Assembly (NCBI RefSeq): GCF_000002235.5
Contig: NW_022145604.1
Coordinates: 33,308,908 to 33,372,907, forward strand
Length of the DNA stretch: 64,000 nucleotides
Direction of reading: 5' to 3'
Source: Strongylocentrotus purpuratus
Taxonomy: Eukaryota; Echinodermata; Echinoidea; Camarodonta; Strongylocentrotidae
Below the pieces are notes generated by a model. It saw only the letters and a list, made by a program, of their open reading frames with translations. It was not told where the DNA came from and made no database searches. The position numbers and the translations under genes are program-made. The first letter of the stretch is position 1, and each line of letters opens with the position of its first letter. This document shows, piece after piece, positions 23,421-35,374 of the stretch.

Positions 23421-23682
23421 TAATTGTATAATAGAAATGAATATTCTCACTTAAAGAGGAGGTTGAGCCCTGGGAAGAATTGAACAGTAATGTGTAAGCG
23501 TTATCATTATTATTATGCAGGTGTGGAAGAACATCAGAGAGAAAGTGTTCCCTGAAAAGCATGGCTCTTTAAATGCCTTCATATTCTAAATATAAGAAGT
23601 AACAGCTTAAAAATGAGGCCTGATTTGTATGCCACATGTTTGTGTAGTCTCATGTACTTCTTTCTGTGAACAGTGCTTGTCA

Positions 23683-24495
23683 TGCTAGGAGTCCACTGGG
23701 CCAGCGCCAGTTGGTGCCAGTTCGCGCCAAAGATTATGTGATTGGCGCGTAGTGGCTCGCTGTGGCGCCGAATTAATGTCCGCTCGGCATGTGTCGCCAA
23801 GTGGAATAAACTGGGTGCCATATGGCGTGCGCCAAATGCCACCCGGCTTGCTCCAAAATGTTGCGCCAGTTTGCGCCAGTTCGCGCCATTACACGGCCAT
23901 TTGATTCCAAAATTCACCCTGTTGGCGCCATTCGCGCCAATAGACGGCTACTTTGCGCCACTTGGTGATTAGTTTGTGCCAAAGGTCGCCAAATTGGTTT
24001 GAACTTGCCGCCGCTTGGCGCTACTTGCCAACTATATAAATACCGGCCATCGGCTACCTGGTTCAGACCCTCCTCAGCTGCTGTATGAACAACATCTCTA
24101 CTAAATATTTACAATTCTGATATGTCTGAGGCTTTTGATAATGTTGGAGTGATGATGCTGCTCCATCAGAAGATGATGAGAGATGCTGAGGTGGCCACTG
24201 CCTATTTGGCCATGTGGCGCGAAATCTCATTGGCGCAACTTGGCGCGCGCCATTACAATCCAGTGGATTCCAATAGGCGGATTGTTTGCGCCAAAGGGCG
24301 ATATGTTTGCGCCATTTGGTTCCACTTGGCGGACACTTTACGCTGATTGCCCGTTACGGGCCACCACGAGCCAGTTGGGAGGCAGTTTGAGCCACTACAC
24401 GCCACTAGGCACCTTATTGGCGACACTAGGCGCCACAGTAAATTGCATTGGCGCAAACTGGCACCAACTGGCGCTGGCCCAGTGGACTCCTAGCA
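23683..24495. mobile_element. GCGCCA-rich MITE with 48-bp terminal inverted repeats
   Basis: The ends begin TGCTAGGAGTCCACTGGGCC and are inverted copies over 48 bases with one mismatch. TCA flanks both sides (23680-23682 and 24496-24498). Both subterminal regions (to about 24030 and from about 24215) are packed with GCGCCA/TGGCGC words. Only 24031-24215 is different, and it holds a TATA box and a short open frame. The 3-bp duplication and promoter-like centre suggest an internally deleted DNA transposon, possibly PIF/Harbinger. Confidence 0.85.
24031..24220 (+). promoter_or_regulatory. Promoter and N-terminal codons left in the MITE
   Basis: TATATAAATA at about 24033-24042 is followed about 80 bases later by ATG at 24122. 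From there the frame reads MSEAFDNVGVMMLLHQKMM and on into the GCGCCA-rich end. The centre has ordinary base composition unlike its flanks. I infer a remnant of the parent transposase gene's 5' end. The family assignment is open. Confidence 0.45.
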
Positions 24496-24499
24496 TCAC

Positions 24500-25430
24500 T
24501 TTACCAAGGCTGGGCCAAATTTCTTATCATTTTCATGATCCAGAACTTTGCAGTACACATCAGTAATTGTATGCTACATGATCAACTGTTTTTGATGATT
24601 CCACACCGTTTCTTTTTTACAATGCAATCGCATGACCAGAACTCAACTTTATCTTTAAGTCGTACAAGACCACACCTTGACAAATTTGAGGTCCTTAGAT
24701 GAGCACATTCAGTTTTATTTTATTTAACAGACTAACATGAAGAAAAAAAATGATGTTAGTTTGAAGCTCTTTGCTTTTACACGCCCTCAAAATTCACACT
24801 TAACGCACAATTGATAATAACTTCTGGATCGATATAACTGCCATAATACAGTGTCTCTTGATATCATCAAATAAATATGATAGTTAAGTTCGGGGCTTGC
24901 AAATACCAAAGGCTACAAGTGGGTTATTGTGCAAGCTATTGTGTCGATATTGCATTGTTTGGTTTGCCTGTAGATATATAGCTGGGAAAATAGCGCTGGG
25001 TATTGTGTTATGTTGTGTTGATAGCAGATGCTTCAAGGCTGAAACAACAGATATTAAATATACACTGATACCAACATACACAAATCTCAAAGCGTATGAC
25101 ATATTCTAAATCAATGCAGTATATATACGAAAATGTGTGGAGCTCTATACAAAACTTATATTCGACCATTGCATACATTGTAGATTTAGAGATATGCTGG
25201 GAACTCCTGGATGAGTATTTTTGTCAGTAGTTTTAAAGAACAGACTGAGTATATTATGTGGTTGACATAAAGTTCATATCCCGTTTATTCACTTAGGCAA
25301 GGCACAATAGGGCCTACCCAATCAGTACTCATATAAATAGTTGACAAGTTATTATCTGTACACTGTTAATAACAGTTCGATTTTTAGCTCCTTGGTATTG
25401 TGCATAAATAAAGGCAAGGTAAAACTCTTA
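24500..25430. other. No recognised gene
   Basis: AT-rich DNA. About 24630-24660 shares ACCAGAACTCAACTTTATCT-like words with 15640-15660 of duplicon copy 2. Otherwise nothing is recognised. Confidence 0.5.
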
Positions 25431-25639
25431 AATAGGGTTTCATAATTATGACCATGATGATCCTTTTACAAACGCAGAAACATTTAGGCGTATTTGACGT
25501 ACTCAGTGGCGTCCCCGACTGTTCTTCTTCATTAATTTGTGAAATAGGATCAGTACGATAGGTATTAAGATAAGTAGAGCATTTCCATAAGAATTTTTTT
25601 CTTTTTTTTGAGAATAAATAACAAAAATTATTCATAACT

Positions 25640-26930
25640 AATCATTCGCAAAACTGCTTACTAGATTGCAGCATGCTTGCGTACCGGTAGCTTGCAGGGC
25701 CCCAAACTTAAACTCTTGCAAGCAAGCAGGCAAACAGAATAGTTGGCAGATACACAATCTGAAGCTTTTACAAGTTTGCCGCAAACGCAGGTAAGAGGAT
25801 ATGACCTGCAAGCTTGCAGAGCTTGCAGGGTGCAATTTCAAGATCTAGTTAGCTTGCAGGCCAAGAGTCTATCTATGACCAAATTATTGTCACTGTAAAC
25901 ATACAGCACAAAATTTCATAAATGAATGCACAATTTCATTGGTTGATATTTTTCTCAAAACCTTTGAGGCTTTGCTAATGAGGTATAAATTAAGGGATCA
26001 TTTAATAGTCATATACACATCTAATTATAATAATAATACAGATCTTTTATAACGTATTATACCTTCGGAAAAGGCTCTCAACATGCTTTAATAAGAGCAA
26101 AAAGATGAAACAAAAGAAAGAAATGCAGGAAAATTATAAAGAAGCTTGCGAATTTGCATAAACTTGCACTATTCTCTTTTCTGATGGCTGAAAAGCTGCC
26201 TCATTTGCAATTTGTTAACACTGCAAGCTTGTCACAAGGTTGCTAGTTACACAGCTTCTTAAAAATGTCTTAAATTATTGCCAAAAATGAAATGTTGCAA
26301 ATATTTAACAAATATTTTTAAACTGTTGTTTGAGTATTGGCATAATCTCATTTGCATGGTACAGATTACTTTTGTGTATGTCATATACTATGGACTAAAC
26401 CCCATATATGACTAAATTATTGCTACTGTAAACATACATCACAAAAGTTTATGCACACTCTTATTGGTCAATAACTATCTCAAAACCTATGATTCTTTGG
26501 TAATGAGGTCTAAAACAGGGAATCATTTTATGGCCATATACACACACATAATAATAACATAATACAAATCTTATATAGTGCATTATACCTTTGAAAAAGG
26601 CCCTCAGCATGCTTTAATAGGAAAAAAAAGGTGAAACACAGGAAAAAGCTGCAGGAAATATATGAAATGCTGCCCAAGATGCATTTTTTTCTAAACCATG
26701 CAAGCTTGCCTCAAGGTTGTCAGTCACAAGCTTGAATTTTTTGACCTGCAAATACATTTCCTCTATCCTGATTGGCTGACAGATAACCTCATTTACATTT
26801 TTAGGACAGTGCAAGCTAGTAACAAGCTTGAAAAAAGCTCGCAGCAGGCTTCCACTGCAAGTTTGTGGCAAGCTTGCACCAATTTCCATATACGGGTATG
26901 ACACTGGGCAGCCGCAAAACATATCTAGGG
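25640..26930. repeat. AAGCTTGC-rich repeat R3 with 532-bp internal duplication
   Basis: GCAAGCTTGC and close variants occur many times. 25870-26250 and 26402-26790 are diverged copies of one unit, offset by about 532 bases (shared AAACATACA-CACAAAA, AATGAGGT, GCATGCTTTAATA). The end at about 26630-26760 recurs inverted at 45083-45250. No protein motif is seen. Confidence 0.7.
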
Positions 26931-27369
26931 GTGCCACAAGAAGAAATTTGATTATATAACAAAATGGTGATGGAATAACATCAATTTCTTTTCCTTAAAG
27001 TGTGCCGTGACAATAACAAAATCTATAAGGCTAAAGCCTAGTGCTTCCCTTTCCATTGACCATTAAGCCCACGCTACGCCACTTGACCTGTATGTACTAC
27101 CAGCAGAATAACAATTTATTACGTTAACTCGTAGTGGCAAAATTGTTAGAAATTTGATATCACATAGAAAGTGATATTTATTGAATAAAACTCTAACACA
27201 AGGGTACTATTCCAGACTTAAAAATTCCCTCAAGCTTACCCGAATCACTCGTCCATAGTACGTCTGAAAATGAGAAAACGATGTTTGGTTGACGGGTAGA
27301 ACTGACGACAATGAGCTGTCCTAACAAAAGTTCCCCTTATATAGATATGTTTAGTAATTTTTTTTGTGA

Positions 27370-27772
27370 TCGCCCTATATTACGCCCACTGCTTACCTAT
27401 GATGAGCCAATCACATGAAGCCATATGTCTGTTTCTCATAAGTGTGATGATTGAGCCCGTCATAGTCAGCCCGCACGTATTAGGGAGTTTTCGCAAGCTC
27501 ATCGCGGACGGAGAATGTGCGGTTCGTGTGCAAAATCGAGAAGCTACTATAGTAACAGCGGGGTGACCACTGAGGTATTGAAATCCAGAAAGGTTTTGGT
27601 CAAATCTACGGGCGTTCTTAATGACGCCCAAAGTGAATCAAGTGCCTCGATACAAATTATTTCATTCACCTGATAAGAATAATAGTTTTTCAATAGACAG
27701 AATCCAATCTGCATACATTAGTTGTTGCCACATTTAAGCCCCACTGTCCTACTTGTAGCTACTTGCTCCCTC
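27370..27772 (+). repeat. Dispersed repeat R1, left part and inverted partner
   Basis: 27500-27720 is an inverted match to about 31020-31200 (shared CTACTATAGTAAC and TATTCTTATC). 27417-27476 recurs at 42535-42600. The last 30 bases are the left flank of the hAT-like element and match 11802-11850 inverted. GCTCCCTC at 27765-27772 is the left target duplication. Confidence 0.7.
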
Positions 27773-30485
27773 CAGGCGCGGATCCAGGGGGGGGGGCAGA
27801 GCGGGAAGAAAGAAGAGGAAGAAGAAAAGAAATGGGGGAAGAAGGAGATCGGGGGGAGGGCGAAAGGGCCTTGCCTGTTGCACCCCCCCCCAATCAAAAA
27901 AAAAAAATAAGAGAGAAGGAAGGAAAGGGAAAGAAAAAGGAAAAGAGGAGATACTGGCGTACTGATAGGGGGGGGGGGGGGGGGCTGGAATCAAATCCTA
28001 ACATGGTTTCATTCTTATTCCATAACGGTGGATTACAAATAATGTTGGCATGACATAATGTGTTTGTTGGAAAATGACAAATGCCTAAATTTACAGCCAG
28101 ACCAGAATATATGATTCTTGAGATTCCTACATGTCAGGGACCGAGGTACGGCGTGGATCGGGAGCCTCGAGCCCCCCCCCCCCACTTTTTTTTGAAAAAG
28201 TATATTGAAGAGAAATTAAAAAGAAAGAGAGCATTAAGACAGAAAGAATAGTTAGCTGCCAGTGTCAAAACATAATAAGGCATCAAAATATGCTCATTTG
28301 ACCATGATTAAATGCCTAAAACCCCTCTCTGCCGTCTGGATTGCACCTAGGGCCCTAAGGCGGGCCCTTAGATGCCCATCTGACGGTAATTTAATGCCTG
28401 AAACCCTTGATTTAGGGGGCTCTTTCCCCTGGACCCCACGCCAAAAATTGTTCTGCCAGCGTCAAAATCAAGGTAAAAAAAAAGGTATAACAAAAAATGG
28501 TCATCTTACTGTAATTAAACGCCTAAAACCCCTGAGCTTCCGGGGGCTCCACCGCCTCGACCCCACCAGGGGCCCTTAGGCGGGCCCCTGAATGCTCATC
28601 TGACCGTAATTTATTGCCTTAAACCCCTGAGCTTCCGGGGTCGGACAAGGTATCAAAATGTGTTTATCCCAAAATCGCCGACCAAAAAAAAAAAAAAAGA
28701 AAAGAAAGAGAGGAGAGAAAAGGAAGAGGAGGTAGAAAGAAAAAGGAGCAGACAAAGAAGATCTTTGAAATTCAGATAAAAATTAAGAGTCGAGAACAAT
28801 ACAACGAACCGTCTTCTTTCTCTAATGATTTAATGAAACGTAAAAGCTTCCGCGCTTCGCGCGGGAGGGGGTGGGGAACTGAATTTAAACGAGGATTAAG
28901 AGTCAAGAACGATACAACGAATCGTCTTCTTTCTATAATGATTTAATGAAACTTAAAAGCTTCCGCGCTTCGCGCGGGAGGGGGGGGGGGGGGGGGGAAA
29001 ACTAAATTCAGACGAGGATTCTTTTCGCAGAGGTACAACGAATTGTCTTCTTTCTCTAATAATTTCATGAATTGTAAAAACTTCCGCGCTTTGCGCGGGA
29101 GGGTAAAAACTGAATCCAAACGAGGATTATTTTCGATAACGGTACAACGAATAGTCTTCTTTCTCTAATGATTTAATTAAACTAAGAAGCTTCAGCGCTT
29201 CGCGAGGGAGTGGGGGGGGGGGGGAAGGGAAACTAAATTCAGTCGAGGAATATTTTCGAGAACGGTACAATAAATCGTCTTGTTTCCCTAATAATTTAAT
29301 GAAACTAAAAAGCTTCCGCGCTTCGCGAGGGAGTGGGGGGGGGGGGGGGGGGAGGGGAAACTAAATTCAGTCGAGGAATACTTTCGAGAACGGTAACACG
29401 AATCGTCTTCTTTCTCTCATAATCTTATGAAATATAAAAGCTTCCGCGCTTTGCGCGGGTGGGGGTAACCTAAATTCAGACGAGGATTAAGAATCGAGAA
29501 CTGCACAACGAATCGTCTTGTTTCCCTAAAGATTTAATGAATCGTAAAAGCTTCCGCGCTTCGCGCGGAAGGGGGAGAACTGTATTAAGAAGAGGATTAA
29601 GAGTCGAGAACTGTCCAACGAATCGTCTTGTTTCTCTAATGATTTAATGAAACTTAAAAGCTTCCGCGCTTCGCGCGGGAGGGGGGAGGGAAATCTAAAT
29701 TCAGACGAGGATTCTTTTCGCAGAGGTACAACGAATCGGCTTCTTTCTCTAATGATTTAATTAAACTAAGAATCTTCAGCGCTTCGCGAGGGAGTGGGGG
29801 GGGGGGGAGGGGAAACTAAATTCAGTCGAGGAATATTTTTGAGAACGGTACAATACATCGTCTTGTTTCCCTAATGATTTAATGAAACGTAAAAGCTTCC
29901 GAGCTTCGCGCGGGAGTGGGTGGGGAACTGAATTTAGACGAGGATTGAGAGTCGAGAACGGTACAACGAATCGTCTTCTTTCTCTAAGGATTTAATGAAT
30001 TGTAAAAGCTTCCGCGCTTTGCGCGGGAAGGGGGGGGGGGCGAAAACTAAATTCAGACGAGGATTATTTTCGAGAACGGTACATCGAATCGTCTTCTTTC
30101 TCTAATGATTTGAATGAAACTCAAAAGCTTCCGCGCTTCGCGCTGGAGGGGGGAATCTGATTTCAGACGAGGATTAAGAGTCGAGAACTGTACAACGAAT
30201 CATCTTCTTTCTCTAATAATTAAATGAAATGTAAAAAAAAAAAAATTCAGACGAGGATTATTTTCGGTAACGGTACAAAGAATCGTTTTCTTTCTCTAAT
30301 TATTCAATGAAACGTCAAAGCTTCCGCGTTACGCGGGGGAGGGAGGGAGGGAGAAACTCGCCCCTCCCTGCACTGACCCCCCCCCCCCGCATTACGTCAC
30401 TGTTGGTCACCATTACGTACCAATATTTGGCTCGCATAATTTCAAATTTGGGCTCACCCCCTACGAAATCCTGGATCCGCGCCTG
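27773..30485. mobile_element. Non-autonomous hAT-like DNA transposon, 2.7 kb
   Basis: The ends are perfect 16-bp inverted repeats (CAGGCGCGGATCCAGG). The 8-bp duplication GCTCCCTC lies on both sides (27765-27772 and 30486-30493). The repeat copy at 11690-11860 shows the unoccupied site. CAG ends with 8-bp duplications are diagnostic of the hAT superfamily. No transposase is seen. Inside are purine-rich sequence, a four-fold repeat at 28290-28650, and the hairpin array at 28790-30345. Confidence 0.88.
28790..30345. repeat. About 14 tandem units with GC hairpin and poly-G
   Basis: Units of 110-128 bases recur from 28790 to 30345. Each holds AGCTTCCGCGCTTCGCGCGG (CCGCGC pairing with GCGCGG over a TTC loop), then a G run of 3 to about 20, then ACTAAATTCAGACGAGGAT, AACGGTACAACGAATCGTC and TTTCTCTAATGATTTAATG. 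Hairpin arms vary (for example CAGCGCTTCGCGAG) and one unit near 30236 has lost its hairpin. It lies wholly within the hAT-like element. Confidence 0.92.
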
Positions 30486-31379
30486 GCTCCCTCTATATAG
30501 AAAACTTTCCCGATCGGTGCCTGTTGGTCCCCCATGATCCTCTATTTCTTATGTTATTTGAGAGCTGAGTTGATGAGATAGCCACCTGTCAGTGACCTCG
30601 CTGTGTGGTATAATCCCTCCTAGCCACACTTGTGTTGATAAGCTTTAATACATTCTGACTATTAAATACTATTATTCTTATTAGGTGTATGATATAATTT
30701 GTATTCAGGAACTTCACAAAGACTTATGTATTAAATTTGATCACATTACGAAAATGGCCCAGTCCCTACCGCGCAATACAGTACAGACGGGACTACACGA
30801 CTAGCACAAATATCCATATTCATGTTGTTTATAGTTCAGAAACAATAATCGAAACAAAAACTCACCGAAGAGCCGTACGCGTTGAAATTCGTCATCCTTC
30901 GTTATAAAACGACAAAATGTCCATACCATCTTTAGTACAAGCTCGCTGATTGGCTGTTTATTCAGTTGGGGCGTCATTGATTTTGCCAAAAACCGCTTTC
31001 AGTAGCTCAGCCGTCATTCTGCTGTTACTATAGTAGCTTTCCGATTTTGCACACTAACCGCAGATTCCCTATCCGCGTTGAGCTTGCGAAACCTCCCTTG
31101 TTTGTCAAACCTGGCAACAACTTATGTATGCAGTTTGAATTATGTATATTGAAATACTGTTATTCTTATCAGATGAATGAAATAGTTTGTATCGAGGCAC
31201 TTCACAAAGACATTATGCATTAAATTTGGTTACACTACGAAAATTGCATATTGGCATTGCATTGCAATATCTACGTACTATACGTACGCGTTCACCGAAA
31301 AGCTTATTGAAACGAGGGCGGTCTGTGTGCGACGGCCGTAACCCTTAGTGCTCCTGTGTCGTAGAAGGTCTGTCCGGCA
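30486..31379 (-). repeat. Dispersed repeat R1, right part
   Basis: 30486-30625 continues the R1 repeat past the right target duplication and matches 11690-11832 inverted. 31020-31200 is an inverted partner of 27500-27720. Nothing coding is recognised. Confidence 0.65.
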
Positions 31380-31960
31380 GGGGGTCAACGGGCAGGGCCC
31401 CTGGAAACTCAGGATTTTTAGGAATTAAATTACGGTCAGATAAGCATATTAAGATACCTTATTTGTGACACTGGCAGGTCACTAATTGGCGGGGAGTCCA
31501 GGGGCAAGGCCCTGGAAGCTCAGAGGTTTTAGATATTTAACTACGGTCAGATGAGCACCCAGAGGACCGCCTTAGGGCCCTTGGTGGGGTCCGGGGGGCA
31601 GAGCCCCCGGAAGCTCAGGGGTTTTAGGTATTTAATTACGGTCAGATGAGCATCCAGGGGACCGCCTTAGGGCCCTTGGTGGGGTCCGGCGGGGGGGGGG
31701 GGGGGGGGGGGGGGTGGCAGAGCCCCCGGAAGCTCAGGGGTTTTAGGTATTTGATCACGGTATGAGCATCCAGGGGACCGCCTTAGGGCCCTTGGTGGGG
31801 TCAGGGGGGGGGGGGGGCAGAGCACCCGGAAGCTCAGGGGTTTTAGGTATTTAACTACGGTCAGATTGAGAAAAAATACCGGAAAATCATGTCATTTCAG
31901 CAAAATTTGTAAATCACTTGTATAGAATAAGAAATACTCCCCCCCCCCCATCAGTACGCC
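31380..31960. repeat. About five tandem units with GC-rich fold-back words
   Basis: Units of about 92-118 bases share ACGGTCAGATGAGCATCCAG, GGGACCGCCTTAGGGCCCTT and CCCGGAAGCTCAGGGG, and one holds a G run of more than 20 (about 31688-31714). The array, with the CATCAGTACGCCAG word at its right end, is an inverted counterpart of 27950-28650 inside the hAT-like element. Confidence 0.8.
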
Positions 31961-33902
31961 AGCATTCGGGAGCTCATGTCTTCTCATCCCTATAACAAAA
32001 AACACACACGCTCTTTTACTGCTTTTCTTCATTTCTTTTGGAGGGGGCGTTTTTGTTTGGGGGGGGGGGGGGGCAAAAATGCGTTCCCCACACTTTTGGG
32101 GGGCGAACTATCGTATTACACATGTAATAAAAATTGTTTTAGTTTTCTTTAATCATTTCTTCACACCCAAGATCAAATCCAAATACACATGGTCTGGGAC
32201 ATTTCTAGCACATGTTGGTAGATTGTTTCAAGGTAAAATATAATACAAACAAAAATATAACTTGTGTGAATCACACAAATATATCTTAAGATATACACAG
32301 TTAAGATATATCCTCTGCGTGGAGCCAGAAAGGCGTAAAGGGATGGTACCCTACCCAAATAGATGTACACGACTGTATCCAACACAGAATAGAAAAACAA
32401 GTATTTTTCATTTCAACTTGTGTTTAAGACCTACTTTGAGAGATGACGGAGTTACATCTTTACAAGTCCATCACATGATGGTCTCCACCTATACATGTAT
32501 TAAACATACAGTGGAATGATTATATAGCTTCATCTTTTTACACGACAGCGAATTCCATCAAAGCAGCTAGCTATTATCAGTTTGAATTACTAATTTAAAT
32601 TAATACTTTTTTCATCAAACATTCCTTCATAGTTATAAACATATTTAAGTTTCCAGCCTCCAGTTTACTTTCACTTATAACAAACAGTCAACAACAATAC
32701 ACGCATATACTTGGAAATAAAATTATAAACATATAAAAACTGTATGTACATTTAATTATACGGGTACTTAAGCCGATAAATGAGAAAATGAATTAAAATG
32801 AATAGCTGAATTCAGAGTGTAGGAGCCGACAGAGGCTTAAGACCTGTCGAGGGCTAGGTTCATGCAGACTTGCTTAATTCAAAATATCATTCTAAAATGG
32901 CCAATGGCTTCATTTCTCTTGATCATAATATAACATTATCTTTAATGACATCTCAATGGTCTAATTACTAGGTGAATACACAATAACAATAATCTAAACC
33001 CCGTCCATAAATCTACTAGTATTCGGGTTCAACGTAAGCTTCTATATACAAAGTTTAATTAAAATAAAGAGATAAGCATGTCATAATTAAATAAGACAGT
33101 TTTGATTTAAACAGTGCCATTTCCAACAGAAGAAAACAAGCATACACAGTGCATCCCAGAAAAAGCAAAACCGAGAATTATCGATATTTTATCATAACTA
33201 AATGACAATTGTAATTAATAAATGACACATATGTGTAAAGCTTCGACCCTCTTCTTTCATTTGATTCAACTCATATGATGCATATTTCACGCATGAGTGA
33301 TTACAAATAATTTGAAGAATGGAAACCAAAAAGTCATTTGGCGAACGGTATCTGACTTTCAAAGAGAAAATCACATTTCTAGAAAGTTCATTTGTTGCCC
33401 TTTTATATGACACCTCAATCAGGAAAAAATGAGCCAGGCATATCAAAGTCATAGTTGACACGAACATTAGTAAGGTGAAAACCAAAGAAGGGTTTTGTTA
33501 TGGTCGGTAATATATTTATCGCGGGTATTTCCGTAAACCCTATGACATCAGAAATCACAAACTGTTTATTTCGAGAGCTCACGTGATACACAAGGTGATA
33601 AATAATCGTGCTACAGCCTGTTTTACTTGAATTGACTCGATTAATTTCCATCGGTGGTCCAGTTCTACATTGCCGTTGATGCGGTCTGATCGACAAAACA
33701 GATCATTTGGCATCTCTAAAACTACTCTTTTATATTAATCATGAAAATATATTGAATTAATCTGAATGATGTATAATGATCCCACCTTTGATACGGTTTC
33801 AAGATACAAGCAACAATATATTTTACTTCATGCATTTAATTCATATATCTGTGTGTACTTTTTAATGATATATGACACTCAATACTTACGTTAAACACTA
33901 TG

Positions 33903-34851
33903 GCCCGTATTCTGAAGTCTTGTCTAACTTAGCCACGACTAAAGTTAAACAACTGTTTAGTTAGACAAGACTTAAACAGGACTTAGACGCGAGGTCGTGT
34001 CTAAGTCCTGTTTAACTAAATTTCGTATTCTGAAGTCGTGTCTAAGTCTCGTCTAACTAAACAACTGTTTAAGTCCTGTCTAAGTGGTGTTTAACTAAAC
34101 AACTGTTTAAGTTCTGCGCAAGTCTTGTTTAACTTTCAGTCACGACTTCTGCACATGCCCAGTAGGCGTTAATTCTGACGATAGACCCAATGCGCATGCG
34201 TGCGCGCACCGGATAAATAAATTAACGCGCACAGCTAGCTGTGCGCGTGCCTAGCTGTGCGCGTGCTGGTACCATGGTGATGTGATCGTGACGTAATGAC
34301 TAGACTGCATGCATGTATTGCACTGTGACGTACGTGTACTACACGTACACTGTACACAAACGCACTAATAATATCACTTATCAGTGCCTCTGTGCTCGGA
34401 AGAACCAGCAAAGAAACTTCTCCAACAGAATGGTTAGTTTATTATAGATTATGGAATTTCCAAGATGTCACCATTAGATAAGAATAGTTAATATTATCGA
34501 GAAAAAAAATCAGGCTACACGAGAAAAAATCCTGCAAAATGTATTTGAAATTTTATAGGATGCACGTACCATCGTTCTCCCCGCAAGTTCGGGGTCAGCA
34601 AGTAGAGTGTACCGTAGACGTTGAAAAGCAGCAGAATCGCGCCCTTAAACAGGACTTAAACAACCCCTCGCAGTTGTCTAAAGTTAAACAGGACTTAGAC
34701 AGGACTTCGTGTTTAACTTTATTTAAACACGACTTCAGAATACGAAAAAAGTTAGACACGACTTCGAGTCTAAAGTTAGACGGGACTTAGACAGGACTTA
34801 GACAACTGTTTAGTTAAACAGGAGTTAGACACGACTTCAGAATACGGGCCT
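33903..34851. mobile_element. MITE with subterminal repeats, private to copy 3
   Basis: It is absent from copies 1 and 2 at the same position. The ends are inverted GCCCGTATTCTGAAGTC. CTATG flanks both sides if the element starts at GCCCG (alternatively TAT with one more G). Both arms consist of many variants of GTCTAAGTCCTGTTTAACT, oppositely oriented. The centre (about 34150-34640) is unrelated, with several CGCGC/GTGCGCG words. The family is not certain. Confidence 0.8.
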
Positions 34852-35374
34852 ATGTCATTATGCTTTGTTATGTAATACATATATGTACATAAAATATGTT
34901 TGTAATAAACATGTATGACATTCTATAAGTGTAATCTATTATGTGTTTACTACCAGAATATTGATGTGTATCAATAAATACAATACAACTTTTTTCATCA
35001 TGATTGAAATCCAGATAACGATCATCACCATTTATTTTCTCTATAGAGACGACAGAGGCTTTTCCCATACACACTCACCTATTATTATGTAATAGAATGA
35101 GGAATTGAAATCATATATTTCAATTAAATCGTTAATCATGTTATAGTTACGCAGTTTGTATTTCAAGAGAAATTGCCTCAAAATCAGTCTGAATAATTCA
35201 GAGTCATAATAACTCACGTCACATCAGCTAATCATTTCGTATTTAATTCGAAATTTAGTAATGTAATTATGCATTTTGTATTAAAAGAAAATAATTGAGA
35301 CCCATCATACACGACATTAGGAGAACATTTTCAATCATTTCATTATTGTGTAGTCGCCTGATTCTGGACTGATA

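Noticed and set aside
23579-24566. Several 70-127-codon frames
   Set aside because: They are created by the GCGCCA-rich arrays of the MITE; only the short central frame after the TATA box may be a true remnant.
27722-28053. Glu/Arg/Lys-rich frames
   Set aside because: Purine-rich, G-run-containing transposon DNA without any motif.
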